Positions 53,295 to 64,000 of a stretch of 64,000 bases of DNA are shown piece after piece. This stretch comes from Terebella lapidaria (lineage: Eukaryota > Annelida > Polychaeta > Terebellida > Terebellidae). How positions within the stretch are numbered: position 1 is the stretch's first letter; every line of letters begins with the position of its first letter. Below the pieces are notes generated by a model. That model searched no databases. It was not told the DNA's origin and worked only from the letters and a program-made list of their open reading frames with translations. Location of the stretch: NCBI GenBank assembly GCA_949152475.1, contig OX424570.1:18968694-19032693 (forward strand). Direction: 5' to 3'. A program made the position numbers and the translations under genes.

Positions 53295-55255
53295 GCGTAT
53301 CCATCCCACCCAGTGAAGATACATTGTAATATCATATTCAAACTGCTTCCCATACGTGTATAAGCATTGATCAGTGGGCTTCGACATGAAAAAGCCCACA
53401 TGGCATGTTGTTCAAAATTGGCAATGTAGCTGGGTACTCCATCACCAGCAGTGAGACTGAATCTAGAAAATGGAAAACGAAAAGGGTGTCACCATCTCCC
53501 TCATTGGCCAGTCGCGCTGGTCTTCTAAGTTTGGGAAAAAACAGACCCACGGAGGGTAGATATGAGTGGGCCCGGTCCTGCTATCCTTTGTTGAATATAG
53601 TAATCTCAACAAAAGGATATAGTAATCTCACAGCACTTTCAAAAATAATATTTCTGATTGTTTCCAAGAGGTTTTACATTTCATTCTTGTGGGTAAATGT
53701 AAATACTCTGAGAGCTTTGCTATATATGTGGTTTACCGTAATATATATGCATACAGTAGCGTAACAAAAATATTGAGCTAAATTTCTGATGTTGGCAGAA
53801 AGATAGCCAATTTTTATAGTTTCCGACAAAAAAGTGATAAAGTATGATGAAAAATATGGTTTTTACACCAAAATAGACGCCATGAACTATCAGTTTGGTC
53901 CAAAACAATGTGCAACATTGAAACCATTGATCTATAGATATGTTCGTCTGTGTTTATTATATGGAGAATAATGAGCAATTTAATCCATTAATTTAAGGTT
54001 ATCAATCACAAAAACTTTCCCATCCCAACATATTTCCGCTGGTCACAAAAAAAATGATGTCCACTGTAGATTACTTGTGAAAGAATCCATCGGATATTTC
54101 ATCGGATATTTCACTCTAGTGATTGACCACGGTACTGCCAGTCTGAAGGACGGTATTTCTGTTTGGAGTTCTGTGAACTCGCATCAAAACATGGTGCAGT
54201 GTTCCTTCTCAGGCATGGTATTGAGTGGGATGTGTTCAATGTAATTATACACATTGCAGTGTCCTCGCTTTTAGATTGAATGTGTGATAGGTTCAAACAG
54301 TATGAATCTGGAGATATATCGTCTGCGAGGCTTTATATTCCATATGTTTGTTTCTTGGGAATTTGTACTGCTGCGTAATACTACTCGTCCACTGAAAGCA
54401 TAGCATTTGGTCCATTTGATTACACCTTTTTAATCCTATTACTTGGGCCAACTTAAGTGTATGTCGTCAAAGTTTATCTTGTATTGACATGAAGTATTCA
54501 TGATATACAAATAATTCAATAAAATAAAAATGTCATCTATGAACAAAATTTACGACTTCGCCGTCCTAGACAGTAACTTATCTGACCAGAAAACCAATAT
54601 TATATTCTCATCACATGATACTTATTGGAAACTTACAGATGACAGATTTTGATGAATGGCGCATTCTCAGGCGATCATGCATGTTTATGTAAAATACATC
54701 TTCAACAACGAGACACATACAGTTTAAGGTATTTTTCAATGAGCATACTCTATATGTGATGTCCACTGGTGATGGCACTGGCGATTCGTTCGAATATATT
54801 GATTGATAGCTGGGTGAATGAAGCACAGAATATGGAAACTTACACACCTTGAGTATTTCACAGCATGATCATGTTAGTTTAATATCAAATATAAAAATAA
54901 TGAATTACTATATTAACATTAGCGGTTCAAATTCTCTAACGATCAATTTCTCTAGCAAGAGTTGTTATTATTAAATTTGTACATATAGGGTGGCCATGTT
55001 CTGAGCTCGGACAGAAAACATACAGTATTCAGGTGTTCGTTCGAAAAGAACATGCAGTCGTTTTCGTCACTCACCTACTCAAATCCCAGACGATGATCAC
55101 ACTATTTACATTCGAATAAGTACATTCAAACATATATCGAATGGACATATCACCTCAATCTGGAAGGGGATATATCCCTTCTATATCTGTCCAACCCATC
55201 TCAATCTCTCTCCTCAACAAGTACAAGTAGAAGTAGACCTCAGAGTTACTGTTCG
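53295..55255. other. No gene seen
   Basis: Unique AT-rich sequence. The 119-codon frame at 53405-53764 has no signature and low complexity toward its end. Confidence 0.42.
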
Positions 55256-55259
55256 GTCA

Positions 55260-55530
55260 GCTTCTGTGTCCATTTGCCATTTCGAGGACATTTGCACAAG
55301 TACAACAATCGGCAGGGCATTGAGAAGCTAGTCCATGCATTTATTGGATCGAGACTTGATTACTGCAATGCGTACTCATCAGTCTTCCCGAGAACACATT
55401 AAAGATCTTTCAGCGCCTGCAGAGCACAGCTGCCCGGATCGCGACACGAACAGGAAAGTTCGACCACATGTCACCTACTCGCCGATTTATACTGGCTCGT
55501 GATACGCCATCGGGTGGAGTATAAACATGA
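55260..55530 (+). pseudogene. LINE fragment: C-terminal part of a reverse transcriptase ORF
   Basis: In three frames one reads KLVHAFIGSRLDYCNA, then KIFQRLQSTAARIATRTGKF, then HLLADLYWLVIRHRVEYK. This is the conserved region downstream of the RT core in CR1/L2-type LINEs. Two frameshifts and a stop are seen in ~80 codons. No LINE tail follows, and a family A fragment starts at 55545. Confidence 0.8.
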
Positions 55531-55544
55531 TAAGATGTTATATA

Positions 55545-55710
55545 CTTATACCATATACTTACAGGATAAACATGGAAACAATACCCAAGTATATAATATC
55601 TGAGCAAACAAAGCCAAATCCATTATCCAATCTCATTATCCAATTTTGCCCGGTGTCAGGCAAAATCGAGAAAATTTTATGGCAGGTCATTGAGGCAGGG
55701 CAGGGCACCT
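55545..55710 (+). repeat. Family A fragment
   Basis: ACAATACCCAAGTATATAAT, ATTATCCAATCTCATTATCC and TGTCAGGCAAAATCGAGAAA match the order in 11640-11720 and 12250-12300. Confidence 0.5.
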
Positions 55711-55714
55711 AAGT

Positions 55715-57270
55715 ATAGGTACGATTATTATATCAAACATGTGAACGTAAATATATATGTGTGTTGATACACATATATAAAAATTTTGATAATATAATTA
55801 GTTTTGAAGATTTGCAATATTGTAACGACACAGACTCAGTACTACTTGGAATACATATGTTCAAGTTCATATAAAATTAATTCTCTGCATTATCGCCAAG
55901 TGAAACCGAGGTCAAGTAGGATGTAGACGAGGACAGTCTAACAGCTCTCTTCAGAACAATAAAGTAAGCACTGGACGTTTCTTTCGCACATTTCATGTTA
56001 TCTCAGTAGGTCTTTTAAACATCAATACCTTCATGAATGTGCCTGTGACGAATATTTATTCTCTGAAAATGTTCCATTCAATGGGTGTTTTTTTTTTTGC
56101 TTGCAAAGAGATACATTCGCGTGACAATACCAAACTTAGAAAAACGCGAAAACAATGCATACAATGAGCCCACTGATGCAAAAACAACATACTATTTCAT
56201 AGCAAGACAATGAGTTTTGATATTGCATCGTGTTCACCGATTTTAGTCTATCATAGCCTGTGTATAACGAGCTATAGGATAGGAGATATCTGATGTAGTC
56301 TTGGCAGTGATATAATTTAGTACGATCTTTCATCCTTTGAAATTCAAAAGCGGAACATACATAATTCATAGTGATCTGGAGCTATTACCCGCTGAACAAA
56401 GAAAGTACAGGGAAACTGGTGATTATTTCAAGCTCGTGCGATGTATTGTGGGCAATTTGAAAATTATTTGATTTGTTGTTCGATTAATAGTCCTCGAGAA
56501 GATTATGTGGATGTCTGCTCCAGGTAGCACGACACAACGGTTCTCCCGATCGTAGTGCTCACAACTATAGATATTCACGTATTTCGAAATTTGTGTTCAC
56601 TCTTCCAGTATCCAGCTGACAATATAATCAATGGGTACATCGAAAACATACACTTAGAAAGAATAATGGCATGTGGTGAAAAGTAAGCCTAGGTGAGAAA
56701 TGAAGTTTCACATGATTGACAGAGCTCTGAAGATGCGCTATAACCTCTTGACATGTCACCCTCAAACACCCTCAGTGATGCTGCATGCCATTTTGTGAAT
56801 GAAATCCACAACCCTCATTGTTCCATCCACGGGCAGACATCCTATACCCTCAATACCCTCATTGTTCCATCTACGGGCAGAAAAGATGGAAGTTAAACCA
56901 CTGTCGTAGCATGTCATTTCATTATTTGGTATAAAATCACTATTCAACGAACCCAAGTCACGTGAGAAAAAGCAAAACAAAAAACAACTCATGGGAGAAT
57001 TCCAAGAAACTACAAAATATGTCACTTAAAATACCGATGACATAAAACAGCTATTAGTATGCCCTTATTTTTGACGATAAAGAATATTGATCGGCAAACA
57101 GGACAGTGAGATAATCCAAACACTATGTGTTTTCGTTGCCTCTTTGTCGTTTTGTGTATTAAGCCCATTCTCAATGACAACGTATAGCATTTGCTACACT
57201 TGATCACTAGATACGTGAATATAAACTGTTATGAGGAGAGAAAGCTAGAGTTACAATGCCACATTGTATT
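55715..57270. other. No gene seen; one small tandem repeat
   Basis: CCCTCATTGTTCCATC-ACGG occurs twice about 55 bp apart (56813-56880). Otherwise AT-rich, with no convincing frame. Confidence 0.45.
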
Positions 57271-57273
57271 TTT

Positions 57274-58428
57274 AGGTTACCGAGCCTTTGGTCCAATAAC
57301 GTATTGGCATGTCGATGCGTCCGTCGTCGTCCGTCTACATTTTTATCTTCAAAGTTTACAGTCGAATCTTTCTAAATTTTTTAACAAAAATACCTCAAAA
57401 TAATCTGAGAGGGAAGCATTTTTAGTTTTTTGATTTCCGCAATTTTTTCACAATGGGGGCCAAGTTTGACGAAAAATAGTTAATTTTGGAGTTTGACGGT
57501 CGTTTTCTCAAAATCTGTTCAGTAAGTTGTTTTTTCTCATTGATGCATAACACTCCACATATATGCCCCTGTCACGTGTATAAGTTTCGTTACCCTTGAA
57601 TCGCTCGAAGTGGGCCATTTTGGCCCAAACTCGGTCCAAATTGGACTTTCCCATGTTAAATTTTCCTATGCTTTAATGAGACACATTTCTCAAAATATCT
57701 CACTTAATATTGAGATTAGAGATTAGGAATCAATTATGGACATATAGGAAATAATACATGCTGAAAAGTTTCGCAACCTTGAATTTTACCTTTGACCTAA
57801 TTTTCAAGGTCACAGGACAAAATGGCTAATATCTCGCTTGTGATCGACTTCACAGCTTAAGAATCCATTGTGAACATATATGAAATGATTTATGCTGAAT
57901 ATTCTCGTGACGTTGAATTTGACCTTTGATGTAATTTTCAAGGTTCACAGGACAAAGTCGCTAATATCTCGCTTATCAACGACTTTACAGCTTGGGAATC
58001 AATTATGAACATATAGGAAATGATATGTGCAGATTATTGTCGTGACCTTAAATTTGACATGTGACCCTATTTTCGATGTCAGAGCACAAAATGGCTGATA
58101 TGTCGCTTATTATCGACTTTACAGCTTAGGAATCAAGGGTGCACATAAAGGGAATGATGTATATCGACTTTTCAATTTGACCTTCGACCTTATTTCCAAG
58201 GTCATAGAACAAAATTGCTATTTTATTTTTCTTGTTATTGAATTGACATCATAGAAAGCAATTGTGGACATATGGGAAATGATATATACATGTTTGCTGG
58301 ATATGCTCATGGCCTTAATTTGACCTTACCAGTAACCTTATTTTCAAGGTCACTCGACAAAATGGCTAATATCTAAAATATAAAACATAATTTGTCCGGC
58401 AACCTGTCTTAGCCTTTGGGCTAATTTT
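57274..58428 (+). mobile_element. GGTTACCGG-ended tandem-unit transposon, copy 1
   Basis: It starts AGGTTACCGAGCCTTTGG, with CCAATAACGTATTGGC and a CGTCCGTCGTCG tract. It ends near TTGTCCGGCAACCTGTCTTA and CCTTTGGGCTAATTTT. The first and last ~10 bases form an inverted repeat. A ~400-bp leader with GGGCCATTTTGGCCC is followed by 134-bp units starting TATCTCGCTTAT at 57696, 57830, 57965 and 58099, then degenerate ones. Each unit has CAATTATGGACATATAGGAA and GACCTTGAATTTGACC with TTTCAAGGTCA. It has no protein, so it depends on another element or is a foldback-type remnant. Confidence 0.75.
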
Positions 58429-58429
58429 T

Positions 58430-59980
58430 AACCTGACATAAATTTGATAATGCAAGGGAAAATACCTAACAGGTCACTGACTCAGAACGAACAGCATGAC
58501 ATGTGGCAAAAAATCGAAACAAAATGTTTAATGATCAGCAACTGGTTTACCTTATAAATCATTATTATGTAGGCCTATCTTCACTATGAAATGGCGAAAC
58601 TCGTTTCTTTGCTTGAAATGATCAAAAACAAATGAAGATAAAGAAAAAACATACACTGGAAATACTATATGTGTAGACTATAATGTGAATGTCAACAAGC
58701 AGATGATGTATTTATGCTGACTGCACGTGCATCTCAATGATGCGTCCGAAAAATATATATACCTTAGATCGTATTACGAACAATGGAATCAATATTGTAT
58801 TCTTGTCATGTGAGAGTTCACTGAACTCAATGGTACATAATGTATGTCAACAAGATATTAGACCCACGAGGGCTATTCGTTTCAGTTCTTGACAGCAATC
58901 AAATTGCAAAATTGCATTTAGCTCGGAACCACACATGGTGTCTTTGTGAACAGTTCAACCGAAGCGCATCAGGTTAAGTTCAGGCTAATTAATCATATTT
59001 CCCAGTTATTATGACTATACACGTATTAATACATGCGCTTTGTGCTTCTGGGGATATGCCACTTGAAAGTCAATATAGCGAACGTATATCTCTTTGTGTA
59101 ATTTGTTATTCCGATATAGTGAAGAAAAGGCTCAAGATAGCATGGTGCATTTACACAAATAATACAATATTTATAATGAAGCACTATATCAATATTATTT
59201 CTCGCACAGTTTTACTTCCTTTTCAGTGGAAACGTAGGTCACTAGTCATTAATGGAATGAGTTGTCACCTTATTCATCTTTATCTGCCATGCCAGCTGCA
59301 GACAATGTCAAAAATAGCGATGCAAGAAGCTACCTTCAGTTACCTTGCAAATGCCCATGTTTATCCATTCTGGTGTTTTTAGGACCACACATTTATGAGA
59401 AATCGTGTATTGGGAGTTGAAAAAGAGGTTTCTATGTCATGAGAAACACAGTTCAGATAGTTGAAATTGTGTCTGTATTTTTTTTTTCTTAAATAGGGAC
59501 TGAAATATTGTGGTGTCAATTTTCTAGACCTTCTTGTAGGCGCTAGTGATCCATCACGGTTCCCTCTCGTCTTCTGAATAACATAAATGTTAACACACAT
59601 GACGCAAAATGTAATTCTACTCGTGGCCTGATTATCGCTCCCAAGCACCATTGCTTTAAAAGTTGTTCACGACCATAACACTCGCGATCGTTCTGATTCT
59701 CATTATACTCATGAATTATCCAACAGAACTGTGTACTTTTTCATGCATTAAGCTCGTTTCTGCCTGATAAAATAACAAGTTCGCCCACTCAGCACTTCTG
59801 GCTCAACGATAATGCTTCATTAGCTTAATTCATTTATATTATAAGTGTGCAAAATGAATCAATTGGTGATCACTTTGCTTTGTCCCTTATTGCAATCTAT
59901 TGTACTTCAAGGTATAAACAAGGTGGAGTCTATGCATACCAAGTTGTAAAAAATCTAACACTATTGATTGCGATATTACT
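58430..59980. other. No gene seen
   Basis: AT-rich. The 123-codon plus frame at 59011-59382 shows no domain or splice context and is taken as chance. Confidence 0.42.
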
Positions 59981-59984
59981 TACT

Positions 59985-60165
59985 TATTATTATTTTCATT
60001 ATTATTATTATACTTGTTCTCGGGTTACGTCTTCGTCAGACCCCAGGTTTTGACGTCCACCTGACACTGTTTCATTTATCTACATTTATTTATGTAATTC
60101 TATGTACTTCTATGTAAATAGTGGAATAAAGATATTGACTGATTGATTGAATGATTGATTTATTG
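59985..60165 (+). mobile_element. 5'-truncated LINE 3' end
   Basis: It has GACGTCCACCTGACACTG, then a T/A-rich stretch with repeated TATGTAAAT words, GGAATAAAGATATTGA, and a GATTGATTGA microsatellite tail. The set (short UTR, AATAAA, ATTG-type tail) is what CR1/L2-like LINEs leave when truncated. No coding part remains, and the tail differs from the TTAC tail at 41.96 kb, so it is another family. Confidence 0.45.
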
Positions 60166-60299
60166 ATTCCACATGATACATGTACAGCTTAATTGTTTTG
60201 GCACCAAAGACATACTTTGCTGAATAAAGATAATTGCCATGGTTACTGGTATGTTCTATCGCGAGGAGTTTCTTCGCCTAATGCATGGATGTCTTAATT

Positions 60300-60400
60300 G
60301 CTTTAGCAGGTTGTTGAACAGGTGCATAATAATTTCACTAGTAAGGTGTACACCTATATTTCACAAACTGTCTGCCCCTGATGACGCCAATATGTGACTC
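60300..60400 (+). repeat. Family D fragment
   Basis: AGGTTGTTGAACAGGTGCAT, AAGGTGTACACCTATATTTC and CTGTCTGCCCCTGATGACGC match 6975-7070. Confidence 0.55.
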
Positions 60401-60419
60401 AGAACGCGAATATTTCGCC

Positions 60420-62080
60420 GAGCTTTACACCTGGGAGGAAACCTTCAAAGTGGTATTGGCAGAAAGCCTATTTGTTCCAAATCATCTACAAATATGCCCA
60501 TGGTCTCAGAACAAAAAAGTTACAAAACAAATGATGCTTGATCAGATGGGTAAATCAAGCATATGACAGTACTAGCAGCCGTTTTGTTTTGTTTTGTGTG
60601 CCACACAGAGTTACCTCTCACATGACCTAGTTTATGCTCGGTTGGCTCGAACATATACGAGTAAGCTGAAATCGCATTGTATCAAGGGATACAAAGCACC
60701 GAGAATGGCGGTAATGTCAGCGCACTCAAACTATCTTCACAAGTAACTCGCAGAGAAATCAATGAGAAAGGTATATATGTTTGGGCATACCAGTGCATAT
60801 ATATACAATGTAACTGTCAGGTTTTCTTCGTTTTGTCGGAAATGTATGATAAAATCCATAACGTTCTTCCAATATCGCTTTAAACACGGGCGCAAATTAT
60901 TTGTGGTGGAAACTAGAGAAAGATATGACGATATACGAGTATTGGCTTGCTTTGATAGCTCTTTCTTGTACCGAGTGTGTGTTGCTGCATTGCGTAGGAG
61001 CGTTTGAAGTTGATACAGCGTAGAGAGCGGGGATTGTACAGTTTCCCGGTGGGACTTTTGCTGGTGAACCTGTTGTATATTGCAATTTGTAGTACTCGGG
61101 TCGCTCCTTGTCTCCATAAACACACATATCTTCCTAAACGTACTTCATTTAAGGATTTGTTGACATTCCGTTGTTGACAAGATAATAGGTGCCCTCTTAG
61201 TTGGTGTTCATAACTCGATCGCCACAGCACATGTCATACGTCTTTTTGTTGACCTGTTTTCTTAATATTTTGCATGCGATCCAACAAATGGTGTGCTAAA
61301 GAGATGTTAGAGTGTTGTTCCCCAGTCTGCCCTCTTCCCACAGTTGGTTGAGCTCTGATCATGTTGGAGCGCGCTTCCTCATCAACTTTCTTGCCTTCGC
61401 CACTTTTTTCTAGTATCATTGTGCTCGTTAAGGCTTCGTGAGAATTGCCACACACATTATAAGGCGACGCAGTGGAAATCAGAGAATAACAAAAAGATCC
61501 TGCTGCAGAAAGGAAGACAGACCAGCATTCAGTCTCACCTTGAATGCACATGTAATCGGGCCTCTGGGACAGTCTTCTGCACTGTTGGTTGCTCGTTCAC
61601 CTCAGACAAAGACTCTACTCCATAGGGCCTGGTATCCAACTATTCCTGTTGTATGTTAGGTCGTTTAGGCTGTCGTCACCAGAAAATGATTGAACGTCCT
61701 TATTATAACGCACATCTGTCAGCATTTTATCTAGAATTGGATCATCCTACATCAGCTCCCAGAAATCTCCAAGAAGTCAGCGGGCATCATGTCTCGACAG
61801 TTCATCCAGGCGCCAACACGATAGTTATCACTGTGTCTATTGTGGTGACTTCTACGAAGTGGGACGCTAATATTCGAATCAAGAAACGAACTATAACCAT
61901 CGCACGAGGACATTCTGACGAGTACTAAATCATAATGCTTTAGTGCAATACAGGAATCTGCTGATGTGTTGAGGCGACTGGATCGTTCTCAAGAAATGAA
62001 TACAAAGGCTCTTCTCAAAAGTCGTTCTGATCGCTCAGTGGCTCTCAGTCTGCTGAGTCTTGAAATCTTGAAATTGTTTC
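60420..62080 (-). other. No assigned gene; coding-like traces on the minus strand
   Basis: Minus frames at 61123-60737 (128 codons) and 61551-61234 (105 codons, with EALTSTMILEKSGEGKKVDE and EQHSNISLAHHLLDRMQN) are longer than average and less AT-rich than their surroundings. No family or splice structure was recognised. They may be remains of an old gene or element. Confidence 0.25.
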
Positions 62081-62089
62081 AGTCAGATG

Positions 62090-62150
62090 TTTTGCGGTAT
62101 AGTTGTATTCTAGTTTCATTAGGTGTACAGTAGGAACTGTCATTTGACAT
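62090..62150 (+). repeat. Short family D fragment
   Basis: GGTATAGTTGTATTCTAGTT and CATTAGGTGTACAGTAGGAA match the left part of family D at about 6990-7030. Confidence 0.45.
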
Positions 62151-62427
62151 TCTCTGCTTCCGTTCATGCCGGAGTAACTTCTGGCCTATCGCTTCATCAT
62201 GATCTTGTGCTATTGGAAATGTGTAGATACACACACCGGTTCATATTTTGGCATATCGTTTCACATAAATAAGTTTTGTCAATAATAGCAGTAACGTCGT
62301 GAAGTTTTCTCTCAATGTATTGACCTCTATATGATCAACTTGAAACACCCTTGCAATTAGTGCATTTGTGTTAAACACAACTATGTTATATGCTATTATT
62401 TTATACGTAGGTTATTCCAGAATCATT

Positions 62428-63850
62428 AGGTTACCGGACTTATGGTCCGATAACCTATTGGCATGGCGTTGCGTCCGTCGTCCGTCGTCTGTCGTCGTCG
62501 TCCACATTTTTATCTTTTTTGTTTACAGGCGAATTTTTCTGAAATTTTGCACAAAAATACTTAAAAATAATTCAAGAAGGAAGTATTTTTTTAGTTTTTT
62601 TATTTTCGCATTTTTTCCAAAATGGCGGCCGTTTTCGACGAAAAATGCCTGATTTTGGACTTTGGCGGCCATTTTCTAAAAATCTGTTCAGTAACTTTTT
62701 TTCTTTTTGATACATATCACTCCTCATATGTACTCCTATGATGTCTATAAATTTCGTTGCGCTTGAATCGCTTGAAGTGGGCCATTTTGGCCCAAATTGG
62801 CCCAAATGGGACTTTCCCATGTTAAATTCTCCTATGCTTTATAATGGAACACATTATGCCTAATATCTCACTTAAAATTGAGATTAGAGACTAGGAATCA
62901 ATTATGGACATATAGGAAATGATATATGCTGAATATTCTCGTGACCTTGAAATCGAACTCTGACCTCAGTTTCAAGGTCAGAGCACAAAATGGCTTATAT
63001 CTCACTTATTATTGACTCTACAGCTTAGGAAACAATTGTGGACATATAGGAAATGATATATGCTGATATTCTGATGGCCTTGAATTTGACCTTTGACCCC
63101 ATTTTCAAGGTCATAGTACAAAAAGGCTTGTATCTTACTTATTATCGACTCTACAGCTTAGGAATCAATTGTGGACATATAGGAAATGATATGTACTGAA
63201 TATTCTGATGACCTTAAATTTCACCTTTGACCCCATTTTCAAGGTCATAGGACAAAATGGCTAATATCTCGCTTGTTGTCGACTTTACAGCTTAGGAATC
63301 AGTTATGAACATATAGGAAATGATATGTGCAAATTATTGTCATGACCTTGAATTTTACCTTTGACCTCATTTTCAAGGTCACAGGAGAAAATGGCTAATA
63401 TCTTACTTATTATTGATTTTACAGCTTAGGAATCAATTGTGGACATATAGGAAATGATATATGCTGAATATTCTCGTGACCTTGAATTTGACCTCTGACC
63501 TCATTTTCAAGGGCACAGGACAAACTGGCTCATATCTTGCTCCTCTATTGTCTGTATGGCTTGGGAATCAATTGTGGACATATAGAAAATGATATACAAT
63601 GTACACTGAATATTTTGATGACCTTGAATTTGAACTTTGCTTTCATTTTCAAGACCACAGCACAAAATTGCTGATATCTCTCTGATTATTGAATGTACAG
63701 CTTAGCAATCAAGTGTGGACATGATGTATGCTTAATGTTATATATGCTGAATATTCTCTTGACCTTGCATTTAACCAGTGGCCTGGCTAACATCTAAAAT
63801 ATTAAACATTGTCCGGTAACCTATCTTTGGCCCTCGGCCTAATTTTTTTC
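62428..63850 (+). mobile_element. GGTTACCGG-ended tandem-unit transposon, copy 2 (best preserved)
   Basis: It starts AGGTTACCGGACTTATGG, with GGTCCGATAACCTATTGG and a CGTCCGTCGTCTGTCG tract. It ends TTGTCCGGTAACCTATCTTT plus CCTCGGCCTAATTTTT. After a ~430-bp leader, the words TATCTCACTTAT/TATCTTACTTAT start units at 62864, 62997, 63131, 63265, 63399, 63533 and 63675, i.e. exact steps of 133-134 bp and a last step of 142. Each unit has ATTGTGGACATATAGGAAAT, TGACCTTGAATTTGACCT and ATTTTCAAGGTCA. There is no coding frame. The regular spacing shows the array grew by unit duplication. Confidence 0.8.
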
Positions 63851-64000
63851 AATTAACATCACGATTTGCAATTTCAATCACGAAACTTGTGATTTCTTAC
63901 TTCCTACTTACAGAAAATTTAAAAATTCATTGGTGAAAAATAACATGCTACGTGAATGTTATACGATGAATTCTCAACATGAAAAGAAAACAACGATGTA

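Noticed and set aside
59011-59382. 123-codon plus frame as a gene
   Set aside because: No domain, no splice context, and a composition typical of AT-rich chance frames.
62864-63780. CRISPR-like or coding repeat array
   Set aside because: The units are tandem 134-bp satellites without spacers, and no frame stays open across units.

Overview
The window is animal nuclear DNA. It has spliced genes with GT-AG introns, a long non-LTR retrotransposon (LINE), many miniature DNA transposons and AATAAA polyadenylation signals, in AT-rich sequence with very low gene density. The gene families (a secreted PAN plus C-type-lectin protein and a PRDM9-type SET protein without zinc fingers) and the style of the repeats suggest a marine invertebrate. 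A mollusc is my best guess, but this is inferred from gene content and not proven.

Two host genes can be modelled. A three-exon secreted C-type lectin gene runs on + from 17988 to 27120 (230 residues). A two-exon SET-domain gene runs on - from 29181 to 28493 (169 residues). Two exon-like pieces on - (36683-36495 and 35245-34964) may belong to a third gene with a death-fold C-terminus. A 1057-bp element with Transib-like ends sits in the gap between them.

1-25 kb: the main structure is a large inverted duplication. Arm 1 (about 1390-8555) is an inverted, diverged copy of intron 1 plus exon 2 of the lectin gene (arm 2, about 18595-25365). Arm 1 holds a dead copy of exon 2. The arms serve as each other's empty sites, which dates and bounds later insertions. 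The best case is a 1360-bp element in arm 2 with 34-bp terminal repeats and a TTA target duplication (PIF/Harbinger type). Between the arms lie decayed PIF/Harbinger and pogo/Tigger transposase genes.

25-37 kb: end of the lectin gene, a promoter-like block, a truncated copy of a tandem-unit transposon, the SET gene, short repeats, and the possible death-fold gene with its inserted element.

37-42 kb: a nearly full-length CR1/L2-group LINE. Its ORF1 carries a PHD finger, an SGNH esterase and zinc knuckles; its ORF2 carries endonuclease and reverse transcriptase. A TTAC microsatellite forms the tail. The open frames are broken by one stop and three frameshifts.

42-57 kb: mostly unassigned AT-rich sequence. 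It contains at least five diverged copies of an unidentified coding-like unit (46.7-53.3 kb), a local tandem duplication with a cleanly bounded tRNA-derived SINE insertion, and a LINE fragment at 55.3 kb.

57-64 kb: two long copies of a transposon with GGTTACCGG-type ends (57274-58428 and 62428-63850). Their inner part is a tandem array of 134-bp units, and each unit carries nuclear-receptor-like motifs. Older relatives lie at 1-1352, 15330-16075, 25362-25465 and 27810-28432.

No CRISPR array, rRNA gene, intact tRNA gene or bacterial-type operon was seen.
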